64,000 bases of DNA from Clostridiales bacterium. GTDB taxonomy: Bacteria > Bacillota > Clostridia > Saccharofermentanales > Saccharofermentanaceae. Both the position numbers and the translations under genes were made by a program. Under the pieces are notes generated by a model. It was given only the letters and a program-made list of their open reading frames with translations, did no database searches and was not told the DNA's origin. This document shows, one piece after another, positions 54,851 through 63,684 of the stretch. The first letter of the stretch is position 1. Each line of letters begins with the position of its first letter. The DNA lies in the NCBI GenBank assembly GCA_017551865.1, contig JAFZKB010000034.1, forward strand, positions 1 through 64,000. Direction: 5' to 3'.

Positions 54851-55792
54851 TCAGGTCGTTTCTTTTTTCGTGCAGTTATCGAACAGCCAGGAGGCGTACC
54901 GCTGATATATGGCGTCTCTGCCGATCTCGTTATGCGGTTCGTGACGCATGCCGTGGCGGATATCGATCGTGACTTTATCCTGTCCGGAGGAGATCAGTCT
55001 GTTATAGATCTCCTGGGGAGCCTCGCCGTAATCCCCGACAGGATCTTCGTCTCCTGCGACCAGAAGGATCGGCTTATCCTTCGGGATCGATCCGTACCAG
55101 GACTCGGTATTACAATCGGCAAGCAATGTGAAAAGATCGATGTAGGCCGAGTGGGTAAAGGTGAATGTGCAGAACGGGTCGCCGGTGTATTTCTTGACGA
55201 CTTCCTTATCGTAGGAGATCCAGTCGGCACCTGTGAGCGGATCGTCGATCCTTTTTAAATAGGTGCGGTTGATGGTCTTTGCGATCATCTTCGCGGGCTT
55301 TTTATCGCCGACGAAAAAGCGCTGTATCTTCGCCAGTCTCTTCAGAGGTCCCAGAAGGGCATTGGAACGGGCGGTGCCGGAAAGGATAATGCCGGAACAG
55401 TCATTGCCGTACTGTGCGTACCAGTTTCTGGCGATGAAAGATCCCATGGAATGACCGAAGATGACGTAGGGGATCTGCGGGTACTTTTCCTTCATGATAC
55501 GGTGAAGTTTCTCCACATCCTCGACGAGGTGCTGGGCGCCGTCGTATCGCCCGAAGTATCCGAAGACACCGTCTTCCGGAACGCTCTGCCCGTGTCCCAT
55601 GTGGTCCTCGCCACAGACGACGTATCCCTTATCGGCGAGATACTGTGCCAGATCGCTGTAGCGGCCCATGTATTCACACATGCCGTGGATGATCTGCACG
55701 ACGCCCTTCGGCGAAGTGGAAGGAGCCAGAGTGAAGTAGGAGATTGTGGTTTCTCCGTCTGAACCGATATACGTATTCCTCTCAAATGGCAT
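54851..55792 (-). CDS. Alpha/beta hydrolase, monoacylglycerol lipase-like
   Basis: 313 residues of the serine hydrolase (Hydrolase_4) type. HGMCEYMGRYSDLAQYL is the oxyanion-side signature, GHSMGSF holds the nucleophilic Ser, and AGDEDPVGDYGEA and HGMRHE supply the Asp and His. It has no signal peptide and is probably a cytosolic lysophospholipase or monoacylglycerol lipase. It is the first gene of the minus-strand operon that continues into the two wall-binding hydrolases, 37 bp apart. Confidence 0.88.
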   Translation of the reverse strand: MPFERNTYIGSDGETTISYFTLAPSTSPKGVVQIIHGMCEYMGRYSDLAQYLADKGYVVCGEDHMGHGQSVPEDGVFGYFGRYDGAQHLVEDVEKLHRIMKEKYPQIPYVIFGHSMGSFIARNWYAQYGNDCSGIILSGTARSNALLGPLKRLAKIQRFFVGDKKPAKMIAKTINRTYLKRIDDPLTGADWISYDKEVVKKYTGDPFCTFTFTHSAYIDLFTLLADCNTESWYGSIPKDKPILLVAGDEDPVGDYGEAPQEIYNRLISSGQDKVTIDIRHGMRHEPHNEIGRDAIYQRYASWLFDNCTKKETT

Positions 55793-55902
55793 ATGCCTAT
55801 CCCCCTAAGCCTATTAATATATAAATTCATTATACACGAGGAAATGCGAAATACGAGTGCTTACAGGGTTTGGAAGGAATGAATTTGCAAATTGTTAACA
55901 GT

Positions 55903-55943
55903 TCACGCGAACGTGCTTGACAGTCGCGTGACCGTGTGATAAT
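55903..55943 (+). promoter_or_regulatory. Promoter with palindromic operator for the DUF1836-flotillin operon
   Basis: TTGACA (55917-55922) pairs with GATAAT (55938-55943, extended by TGT). TCACGCGA (55903-55910) and TCGCGTGA (55924-55931) form an 8-bp inverted repeat that brackets the -35. A protein bound there would cover the -35, so repression or MerR-type control is plausible; the first gene of the operon encodes a candidate regulator. Confidence 0.6.
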
Positions 55944-55982
55944 ATATCCTCAATCAGTCGATCTTACGAAAGGAGGCATCCT

Positions 55983-56507
55983 ATGAGTGAGTATTTACCG
56001 GGAACGCTGATCGCGGTTTCGAAGGAAAGACTTTCGAATGTCGATGAGATCCTGGATCCGATGTTCCTGATGGAAGGTATGCAGCTCCGCCAGATCACCC
56101 AGCTGATGGGGATCGAGGCGCACACGGTGCAGAACTGGGTCAAGCGCGGATTCGTGGATTCTCCGGTCAAGAAGTTTTACGACCGGGAACGCTTCGTGAG
56201 ACTGGCGATCCTTAATTACTTTAAGGATGTCTTCTCTCTGGAAGGGATCTTGTCCCTCCTTCGGATGGCGAATCAGGACAGCATCGTATATAGCTCGCTC
56301 TGCTCCCTGCTGGCGCTATCGCCGGTCGACCCGATCCGGGCGGAGACGAAGCTCAATGACATTATGGACCGGGTCATCGATCAGATGAAGTTCGACTACA
56401 GTAAGACGAGCCGTGAACAGGTAAAAAGACTTCTGACGATCCTTTATACAGCGCATCTTTCGATACTGCTGAAGAAGGAAGCCGAGAGACTTTTAACAGA
56501 GATTTAG
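55983..56507 (+). CDS. DUF1836 family putative transcriptional regulator
   Basis: 174 residues. LRQITQLMGIEAHTVQNWVKRGFVDSP (about 35-61) is the MerR-like helix-turn-helix of the DUF1836 family; an all-helical C-terminus follows. AAAGGAGG precedes the ATG. It is the first gene of a three-gene operon with the NfeD-like and flotillin genes, 15 bp and 19 bp apart, and probably acts on the operator-like site upstream; that is inferred from position. Confidence 0.85.
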   Translation: MSEYLPGTLIAVSKERLSNVDEILDPMFLMEGMQLRQITQLMGIEAHTVQNWVKRGFVDSPVKKFYDRERFVRLAILNYFKDVFSLEGILSLLRMANQDSIVYSSLCSLLALSPVDPIRAETKLNDIMDRVIDQMKFDYSKTSREQVKRLLTILYTAHLSILLKKEAERLLTEI

Positions 56508-56522
56508 GAAAGGAGAAAAGAG

Positions 56523-57617
56523 ATGGAATTTCTAATGAATTGGTTTGAAGCCATGAATCTGTATGAGCAGATCTTCGCGTGCATCGCGATCGTCTTCACC
56601 GCACTTCTGATCTTCCAGTTCATTCTTCTGCTGATCGGCGCCGCATCCCATGCGGGCGGTGACCTGAACGGCCATGATATGGGCGGAGGCCACGGCCACG
56701 ATTTCGGTCACGGACACGATATGGATGTCGGACACGACGGAGATTTCGGTGGCGTACACGGAGACGTGGGACACGACTTCGGAGGACATGTGCACGGAGA
56801 CTTCGGCCACAGCTTCGGACACGGAGATGTTGGCGGGATCCACGGAGATGTTGGCCATGATTTCGGCGGACACGATGTGGATGTCGGACATGATTTCGGA
56901 GGTCATGCACACGGCGATTTTGCCGGTGCGGACGTACACGACGGATCCGGATTCGGAGTCGATGGTAACGTACACGGATCATTTGACTACGACCACGATC
57001 TCGATACAGATACGCATGTGGGACAGCTGGTCCACGATTTCGGTGAAGTACAGGGAAGCGTCGTTGTCGATGTGCACTCCGGTGACATCTATCTGGCCGA
57101 CGCGGCACCGCACGATCTGATGGTCAGAGGACCGGATGTCGGTATCCCGGACCAGGATCTTCCGGATGGAAGGACTTACGTGGATCGCGCAGACAAGCTC
57201 CACGGCTCCGGTTTCAGAATGTTCTCGATGCAGGGCATCATCGCCTTCTTCTGCCTCTTCGGATGGACAGGTCTTGTCTTCCTGAAAGCAGGCATGACGG
57301 TATTCCTTGCAGCACCGCTTGCATTCCTCTGCGGTTTCGTCGGAATGTTCTTGATGGCACTTGCGATGTGGGGTATGCTTAAAGCACAGTCTGATGGAAC
57401 GCTCGACATAAGAAGAGCGCTCGGACTGGAGGGTGAGGTATATATCCCGATCCCCGGAAAGCGCGAACTTCCGGGTAAAGTGATGGTAAAGGTCCAGGAC
57501 CAGCTTTCTGAATTTGATGCGGTCACGGACGATGAAGAAAAGCTTTCCACCGGGACACAGATCACGGTGATCGGCATTACAAAGGGTACAACACTGATTG
57601 TGACCAAACATAACTAA
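56523..57617 (+). CDS. NfeD-like membrane protein with His/Gly/Asp-rich repeat region
   Basis: 364 residues. One N-terminal transmembrane helix (about 15-40) is followed by a region (about 41-175) made of short GHD, HGD and VGHDFGGH units with 24 histidines, then two or three hydrophobic helices (about 235-290) and a C-terminal OB-fold-like domain (about 300-364, beginning GLEGEVYIPIPGKRELPGKV). The C-terminal domain and the partnership with flotillin fit NfeD-like proteins. The His/Asp-rich stretch probably binds divalent metals such as Zn or Ni; this is inferred from composition. Confidence 0.85.
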   Translation: MEFLMNWFEAMNLYEQIFACIAIVFTALLIFQFILLLIGAASHAGGDLNGHDMGGGHGHDFGHGHDMDVGHDGDFGGVHGDVGHDFGGHVHGDFGHSFGHGDVGGIHGDVGHDFGGHDVDVGHDFGGHAHGDFAGADVHDGSGFGVDGNVHGSFDYDHDLDTDTHVGQLVHDFGEVQGSVVVDVHSGDIYLADAAPHDLMVRGPDVGIPDQDLPDGRTYVDRADKLHGSGFRMFSMQGIIAFFCLFGWTGLVFLKAGMTVFLAAPLAFLCGFVGMFLMALAMWGMLKAQSDGTLDIRRALGLEGEVYIPIPGKRELPGKVMVKVQDQLSEFDAVTDDEEKLSTGTQITVIGITKGTTLIVTKHN

Positions 57618-57636
57618 GAAGTAGGAGGAAACGAAA

Positions 57637-59316
57637 ATGCCAATGAAATTAATGAATGTGATGTTGGCTGCCATGCCATTTGAGGTTATCTGCCTTTTAG
57701 TAGTAATCGCTCTTCTGGCATTCACTCTGTTGCTGATTTTCCTGTCAAGGTACAGAAAATGTCCGTCTGACCGAATCATGGTCATCTACGGTAAAGTCGG
57801 CAAGAACGCAGACGGATCTGCCCGCTCATCCAAGTGCATCCACGGTGGTGCTGCATTTGTTTGGCCGATCATTCAGTCGTATCAGTATTTGGACCTGACA
57901 CCGATCTCGATCGCCGTTGACCTGAGATCTGCGCTGTCCCGTCAGAACATCCGTATCGACGTACCGTCTATCTTTACAGTCGGTATCTCTACCGAGCAGG
58001 GTGTTATGCAGAACGCAGCAGAACGTCTTCTCGGCCTGAAGCTTTCTGAGATCCAGGAACTCGCCAAGGACATCATCTTCGGTCAGCTCCGTCTGGTCAT
58101 CGCTACGATGGACATCGAGGAGATCAACACCGACCGTGATAAGTTCCTTGAGGCTGTATCCAGAAACGTGGAGACAGAGCTTAAGAAGATCGGTCTTCGT
58201 CTGATCAACGTAAACGTAACGGATATTTCCGATGAGTCCGGATACATCAGCGCTCTTGGTAAAGAGGCAGCTGCAAAGGCGATCAACGACGCGAAGAAGA
58301 ACGTTGCTGAGAAGGAAAGAGACGGTTCTATCGGTGAGGCGATCGCCCAGAAAGATCAGCGTATCCAGGTTGCATCCGCAAACTCTGCCGCTATTCAGGG
58401 TGAGAACTCCGCGAAGATCGAAGTTGCCAATTCCGAGGCTATCCGCCGTGAGAAAGCCGCTGAGGCGATGAGACTTGCGATCGCAGCTGAGAAGGTCCAG
58501 GCCGCTAAGGCTTTGGAAGAAGCGTATGCCGCTGAAAAAGAAGCAGAACTTTCCCGTTCCGCTCGTGAAAAAGCAACTCTCGAAGCCGACGTTATCGTTA
58601 AGGCAGAGATCAATAAAAGAGAAGTTGAGCTCGCTGCTGAGGCAGAAGCTGAGAAGATCAGAAGACGTGCAGCCGGTGAAGCTGACGCTATCTACGCGAA
58701 GATGGAAGCGCAGGCTCGTGGTATGCAGGAGATCCTCCAGAAGCAGGCCGCAGGTTTCGAGAAGATCGTGGCCGCAGCTGGTGGCGATGCCAAGAACGCA
58801 ATGATGCTCATGCTCGCCGACAAGATGGAAGACCTCATGAAGATCCAGGTAGAAGCGATCCGCGACCTGAAGATCGACAAGGTAACCGTTTGGGACAGTG
58901 GCGCCGGCGCAGGAAATGGCGACGGCAAAAGCTCTACCGCCAATTTCATCTCGGGCCTTATGAGAAGTGTTCCCCCGATGAACGAGATCTTCGAGATGGC
59001 CGGTATGAACCTGCCTGAGTTCCTCGGCAAGAAAATGGACGGAGCAGAAAGCGGCGAAGTCCTTCCTGCAGCATCTGTAAACAGAGTGGCTGCAAATGCG
59101 AAAGAAGTAAAGAATGTAGAAGCTCCGAAGGCAGCACCGGCTCCGGCCCCTGCTCCGAAGGTAGCCCAGGCTCCTGCTCCGGCACCGGCCCCGGCTCCGG
59201 CTCCGAAGGCAGCTCCTTCTGCACCTGCCGCCCCGGCTGCACCCGCTGCACCTGCAGCTCCGGAAAAGCCGATCCCGATCTGGGAGCAGGAATACACACC
59301 TCGCGATGAAGAGTAA
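57637..59316 (+). CDS. Flotillin-family SPFH/Band 7 protein
   Basis: 559 residues. One N-terminal hydrophobic segment (about 12-36) anchors it, then a Band 7 domain (about 40-190; VMQNAAERLLGL, INVNVTDISDESGYISALGKEAAAKA), and a long Glu/Ala-rich coiled coil (about 200-390) as in FloT. The C-terminal 90 residues are Ala/Pro repeats ending PIPIWEQEYTPRDEE. Flotillins organise membrane microdomains as oligomers; an NfeD-like partner upstream is the classic arrangement. A terminator follows. Confidence 0.93.
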   Translation: MPMKLMNVMLAAMPFEVICLLVVIALLAFTLLLIFLSRYRKCPSDRIMVIYGKVGKNADGSARSSKCIHGGAAFVWPIIQSYQYLDLTPISIAVDLRSALSRQNIRIDVPSIFTVGISTEQGVMQNAAERLLGLKLSEIQELAKDIIFGQLRLVIATMDIEEINTDRDKFLEAVSRNVETELKKIGLRLINVNVTDISDESGYISALGKEAAAKAINDAKKNVAEKERDGSIGEAIAQKDQRIQVASANSAAIQGENSAKIEVANSEAIRREKAAEAMRLAIAAEKVQAAKALEEAYAAEKEAELSRSAREKATLEADVIVKAEINKREVELAAEAEAEKIRRRAAGEADAIYAKMEAQARGMQEILQKQAAGFEKIVAAAGGDAKNAMMLMLADKMEDLMKIQVEAIRDLKIDKVTVWDSGAGAGNGDGKSSTANFISGLMRSVPPMNEIFEMAGMNLPEFLGKKMDGAESGEVLPAASVNRVAANAKEVKNVEAPKAAPAPAPAPKVAQAPAPAPAPAPAPKAAPSAPAAPAAPAAPAAPEKPIPIWEQEYTPRDEE

Positions 59317-59363
59317 GACAAATGATCTTCTAAGTTCCGCTTGAATAAAGCTGAAAAACGAAG

Positions 59364-59398
59364 GAAGCCGTCTCAGAAATGGGACGGCTTCTTTTTTT
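59364..59398 (+). terminator. Terminator after the flotillin gene
   Basis: GAAGCCGTCTC (59364-59374) pairs with GGGACGGCTTC (59381-59391) with one wobble, followed by seven T. Confidence 0.9.
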
Positions 59399-59476
59399 CC
59401 TTTTGGAAAAGGTCTGCCCCACGATCCGGCGTGTCCCGGCCCGCGGAAAAGATTCGGCGGATGGGATCTCGCGCGG

Positions 59477-60580
59477 TCATCGTTTCTGGCGGAAGGAGAA
59501 CAGCACGAGCATTCGCATGGTCTCGATGATCTTGGCGCGGGACTTCGCATCGACGGCTTTCGTCGCATCAATGATGTGCGCCATTTTCACCGACCAGCTC
59601 GAGTCGGGGCGGAAAAGATTGCTCGCGCCGGAGGAAAAGGCGATGTGGTAAAGCATTTCAGTAAAGCTTTCTCTGTCCTCGAAACTCTGGTCCTTGAGCC
59701 AGTTTTCGACGGCGGCGATACGGATCTGTGCGTTTTTATCCCAGCCGGGCGCGTAATCGAAATCGTCCTCTCTGATCTCCCAGGTAAAAGGACTGTGCTG
59801 CATAAGCCACAGCGATTTATTCGTAATGAACTTCGTGCCCGGGGCACTCTGAAGGAGCATCCCGACAAACGAAGAAGACGGAACGAGATGGGAGACGCGG
59901 TCGGCGATCTTGCTGTACTCGTCTGTCTCGTGAAGGTTAAAGGAAAAGCCCGGACCGTCAAATGAAAAAACGTGCAGGATCCGCGACTTGATCGAATCGA
60001 TACAGGAAGTGGCGGCGTAGATTGAGAGATTTCCGCCCTTGGAATGGCCGCCGATGTAGAATTTTATGTCCGGTGAAAGCTCTTTTGCCAGAAAAGAAAC
60101 ATACCTTGCGGCTTCTTTCTGTGCGGCCACCGGATACTGGTACGAAAGCTGAAAGTCTTCCTTCCAGCCGATAAGCGTGCCGTCTGTCCCGCGGAAGGCG
60201 ATATAGCAGAGGTCTCCGGGGAGATGGAAACACATGGCGGCGAACTGGATCTGTTCTTTTTCATTGGTCCGTGCACAGAGATGGGAAACGGAGATGTCCT
60301 TAAAACGCGGGTTTTCGCGAAGAAGGTCGATCATCTTCAGATTGTTCGGCGTATCCGCCGCATACTGCCCGAAAAGAGGCATCTCATCTGTGCTCGGCAT
60401 CTCATGGAAAAACATGGAGTCCGAAATGCCGTAGGGCCACTCGGGTGTCCAGGTGTTGCGGAGGAGATATTCCCACTGGAAATACGTCGCCTCGGCGAAT
60501 ACCAGAGCATCGATGGGGTTGAAGGGAAACACTTCAAATGAGCGCTTCTCGTCCGTGACATAGTTTAAAATCGTACTCAA
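59477..60580 (-). CDS. DUF2974 (Mbeg1-like) lipase-fold protein
   Basis: 367 residues of the alpha/beta hydrolase DUF2974 family. FRGTDGTLIGWKEDF and GGHSKGGNLSIYAA carry the family motifs, the latter with the nucleophilic Ser; FDGPGFSF follows. No signal peptide. The start is a TTG at 60580 with a strong GGAGG six bases upstream on the minus strand. Substrate unknown. Confidence 0.87.
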   Translation of the reverse strand: MSTILNYVTDEKRSFEVFPFNPIDALVFAEATYFQWEYLLRNTWTPEWPYGISDSMFFHEMPSTDEMPLFGQYAADTPNNLKMIDLLRENPRFKDISVSHLCARTNEKEQIQFAAMCFHLPGDLCYIAFRGTDGTLIGWKEDFQLSYQYPVAAQKEAARYVSFLAKELSPDIKFYIGGHSKGGNLSIYAATSCIDSIKSRILHVFSFDGPGFSFNLHETDEYSKIADRVSHLVPSSSFVGMLLQSAPGTKFITNKSLWLMQHSPFTWEIREDDFDYAPGWDKNAQIRIAAVENWLKDQSFEDRESFTEMLYHIAFSSGASNLFRPDSSWSVKMAHIIDATKAVDAKSRAKIIETMRMLVLFSFRQKR

Positions 60581-60733
60581 ACTCTACCTCCGAAAGGCAG
60601 GAAAACTGCCTTCCTTATTCTACCACGATTCGGTCCTTTTCGCGCGGAAGGGAAGAAGAAGGTAATAGAAATCTGACGGATCATCGGGTACAATAAAGGA
60701 GAATGGAAGGCATTTTCGAAAGGATCTCGGAAA

Positions 60734-62800
60734 ATGGATCAGGCTCTGACGTTATCTTATATATACCCGATCTGTGCGATGGTCTTCCTCCTGATCCTGA
60801 TGCTGCATTTTTTCAGCAAGCGGCAGCTTCCGGTCATGAGGAACAGGTTTTTCACGGCGGCGATCCTGATCGCCTGCACGAGCGCGATCTTCGAATTCTT
60901 CTCGGCCATGGTGCTCCGCTATTCCGCGGACGTGCCGCAGGTCCTCTCCTATATCGTTCTGATCTTATTCTATCTTCTGCGTCTTTCGTTCCCGGCCATG
61001 ATGGTCTTTTATGTTCTGTCGGTTTCGAAGAACCTGAAGATCAGAAATCTCTGGGGAATCTTCCTGCTGATGATTCCTACAGCAGTCGGCACCTGCATCA
61101 TCCTCTTTACTCCGATCACGAATCATTTCTTTGCTTTTCAGGATGGTGCCTTCCGCTGCGGTATCTTCTTTCCTGTTCTGCATGTTGTGACGACACTCTA
61201 CGCGGTTTCCTGTGTTATTTATGCCGCGGTTCGAAAAGAACTATTCACCAATTCGACGTTCTGGACGGTCGCGGGGTTCTCGCTCCTCGGCGTGGTAAGT
61301 GTGGTCTTAGAGATCGCCTGGCCCGGAAACAACGTGGCCGGTGTGGCGATCGCCGCATCGATGCTGATCGTTTATCTGTCGCTTCCTAAGCCGGAGTCCA
61401 TGATCGATCACCTGACAGGACTTCTGAACCTAGATGCCATGATGGCCTATACAGACGAGCTGATCGAGCGCGAAAAGCGCTTCTATGTCCTTGTAATGAA
61501 GGTGGAAAACGTAAGAAGGATCAACTCCATCTTCGGCTATACCATCGGCAGTTTAACGCTTCGAAACGTTGCGGATTATCTTTCGACGTTCTCGCCGGAC
61601 CTTCGCGAAAGATCGCGCCTTCGAAGGCACAGTGCCGACTATGAAGGAAAAGGAAATATACCTGCAGCGGATGCACGTCTGATGGAGAAGACCCTCCCTC
61701 CGGCCTGGGCATTCCGTATGATGAGTAACCAGTTCGCCGTCGTAAGCACCAGTGAATCGACGCACGAACAGATATTGTCGTTCCTGCACGAACGTTTTGA
61801 TGAGCCATGGCACATCCGCGGCCTGGAGCTCAACCTCATGCTGACGGTCGCAGAAATGAAGGAGACCGGATCTTTTGCATCGGGATCAGACCTTTATAAA
61901 GTCGTGGAGATCGTACTTCCGGCGGTGCCGAAGGGCGATACAGTAACGGTCAGCGAGAGGGAACTGTCCCGGATCGAGCGGGATGTCGGGCTCGAAAAAG
62001 CGCTGGAAAAAGCGATCGCCGGGGAAGAACTGCAGGTGCGTTTCCAGCCGGTATTTAATGTGAATACCGGGAAATATACGAAGGCTGAGGCGCTCGTGCG
62101 TTTCTCCCACGAAGAGTACGGCGATGTGCCGCCGACGGAGTTTATCCCGATCGGAGAGAAAAGAGGCCTCGTAGCGCAGATCGATGAGTTTGTGCTGAAA
62201 AAGGCGTGCGAATTCTTAAAGAAGGCGAAGGAAGAAGGGACTGAGATCGAGCAGGTGAGCGTAAATCTGTCCATGACAGTCATGGCCAGTTCCGCCTTCC
62301 CGAGAAAGGCCTGTGCCATCGTGGATGAATTCGGGATCGAACACCGGAAAATCGTTTTCGAGATCCCGGAGGCGGCGCTTCTGACGTCGATCCTTCTGAT
62401 CCTCGAGAACCTGACACAGCTGGCGTCGCTGGGATTCTCCTTCGCTCTGGATAATGTGGGGCTCGGCCCGGGTGATCTGGGAAGACTGGCCGTGCTTCCG
62501 TTCTCTATCGTAAAGCTCGACAGATCGGTCCTTGAGGAAGCAGAGTCCTCCCCGAGAAGCAGGATACTGTTTGAAAATACGATCGATGTTCTTCGTAAGA
62601 TGGAGATCCGTTCCGTCGTGGTCGGCGCAGAGACGGCGACACAGGCGGACTGGGTCGCCAAGTGCAGTCCCGATGACATCCAGGGCTTCTACTACGCCCG
62701 TCCGATGGATGCAAAAGGGTGCCTGGCGTTTATTCAAAAGAATAACGCGCAGACACCCAAAAAGCCCGGAAGGGATAATTTCATCGTCGTGACCGAGTAG
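60734..62800 (+). CDS. Seven-helix membrane protein with degenerate GGDEF and EAL domains
   Basis: 688 residues. Seven predicted transmembrane helices (about 8-220) form an unrecognised sensor. The GGDEF-like domain begins DHLTGLLNLDAM and has SNQF where GGDEF is expected. The EAL domain keeps EALVRF, VNLS and KLDRS, but DDFG reads DNVG and the AEGVE motif reads VVGAE, so two catalytic or metal-binding residues are lost. It is probably a cyclic-di-GMP receptor or scaffold rather than an enzyme. It is flanked by unrelated genes. Confidence 0.88.
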   Translation: MDQALTLSYIYPICAMVFLLILMLHFFSKRQLPVMRNRFFTAAILIACTSAIFEFFSAMVLRYSADVPQVLSYIVLILFYLLRLSFPAMMVFYVLSVSKNLKIRNLWGIFLLMIPTAVGTCIILFTPITNHFFAFQDGAFRCGIFFPVLHVVTTLYAVSCVIYAAVRKELFTNSTFWTVAGFSLLGVVSVVLEIAWPGNNVAGVAIAASMLIVYLSLPKPESMIDHLTGLLNLDAMMAYTDELIEREKRFYVLVMKVENVRRINSIFGYTIGSLTLRNVADYLSTFSPDLRERSRLRRHSADYEGKGNIPAADARLMEKTLPPAWAFRMMSNQFAVVSTSESTHEQILSFLHERFDEPWHIRGLELNLMLTVAEMKETGSFASGSDLYKVVEIVLPAVPKGDTVTVSERELSRIERDVGLEKALEKAIAGEELQVRFQPVFNVNTGKYTKAEALVRFSHEEYGDVPPTEFIPIGEKRGLVAQIDEFVLKKACEFLKKAKEEGTEIEQVSVNLSMTVMASSAFPRKACAIVDEFGIEHRKIVFEIPEAALLTSILLILENLTQLASLGFSFALDNVGLGPGDLGRLAVLPFSIVKLDRSVLEEAESSPRSRILFENTIDVLRKMEIRSVVVGAETATQADWVAKCSPDDIQGFYYARPMDAKGCLAFIQKNNAQTPKKPGRDNFIVVTE

Positions 62801-62859
62801 GAAACCTTTCCCTAAATAAGGCGATGTGCCTTACTATTCAGCTTTTATCAGAAAGGGGC

Positions 62860-63567
62860 TTATGCCTCTTTCTTTGCTTCTTCTTTCTTTTCTTTCTTCG
62901 TTACGGAAGACGGATCGAGGAAGCGGTAGATGATCGCTGCCAGAGCAGCACCAAAGAGCGGAGCTACGATGAAGATCCATACGTTCTCGAGAGCTTCGCC
63001 ACCCTTGAAGAGAGCAGGTCCGATGGATCTTGCCGGGTTGACGGAAGTTCCTGTGAAGCCGATACCGAGGATGTGAACCAGTGTCAGGGTAAGACCGATG
63101 ACGATGCCGGCGATGTTGCCGTTTTCGATCTTCGATGTAACACCCAGGATCGCGAGGATGAATACGAATGTCAGAACACCCTCGATGACGAAGGATTTCG
63201 CTACGTCATTGTCGAAAAGACCATTGCAGCCGAATCCGCTGTCTGCCGGATTAAAGAATACGGAGAGCAGAAGTGCACCGCCGCAGGCGCCGACGAGCTG
63301 GGAGCACCAGTAGAGGAGCATATCCTGAAGCGACATCTTTTTGTTGACGAACATGGCCAGAGAAACAGCCGGGTTGATGTGGCATCCGGAGATATTTCCG
63401 ATGGAATATGCCATCGCCACGATGACCAGACCGAAAGCCAGAGCGGTCAGAAGATAAGCGGCAGGTCTTTCCAGACTGCACCCTGTTACGATCGCAGTTC
63501 CGCAGCCGAAGACTACCAGTACGAATGTACCAATGATCTCAGCCAAGTACTTTCTTAAAGAATCCAT
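62860..63567 (-). CDS. aqpZ: Aquaporin, AqpZ type
   Basis: 235 residues, six transmembrane helices and two NPA boxes (GCHINPAVSLA and TSVNPARSIGPAL). The stretch TLVHILGIGFTGTSVNPARS carries the His, Thr and Arg that narrow the pore of water-specific AqpZ; a glycerol facilitator would have NPARD and a Gly in place of the His. It therefore probably conducts water. GGAGG precedes the ATG on the minus strand. Confidence 0.93.
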   Translation of the reverse strand: MDSLRKYLAEIIGTFVLVVFGCGTAIVTGCSLERPAAYLLTALAFGLVIVAMAYSIGNISGCHINPAVSLAMFVNKKMSLQDMLLYWCSQLVGACGGALLLSVFFNPADSGFGCNGLFDNDVAKSFVIEGVLTFVFILAILGVTSKIENGNIAGIVIGLTLTLVHILGIGFTGTSVNPARSIGPALFKGGEALENVWIFIVAPLFGAALAAIIYRFLDPSSVTKKEKKEEAKKEA

Positions 63568-63620
63568 AATAAATCCTCCTTCTATGAAAATCTATTTACC
63601 TATGGTATAAGAATAACACG

Positions 63621-63647
63621 TTGAAAAGAATAGTGACATGTTATAAT
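63621..63647 (+). promoter_or_regulatory. Promoter for the MBL-fold hydrolase gene
   Basis: TGTTATAAT (63639-63647) is an extended -10 with a perfect TATAAT, and TTGAAA (63621-63626) lies 15 bp upstream of the hexamer, 38 bp before the start codon. Confidence 0.5.
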
Positions 63648-63684
63648 CAAACTGTAAGAAATTCACAAAGTGAGGGAAAAGAAA

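Noticed and set aside
57826..59571. A 581-codon minus-strand frame opposite the flotillin gene
   Set aside because: It crosses the flotillin terminator and has no family motif; flotillin on the plus strand is clear.
60703..61389. A 228-codon plus-strand frame overlapping the start of the second GGDEF-EAL gene
   Set aside because: It is out of frame with a clear seven-helix N-terminus and has no domain.
62824..63558. A 244-codon plus-strand frame opposite aqpZ
   Set aside because: AqpZ with both NPA boxes is on the minus strand; the plus frame is a shadow without homology I can see.
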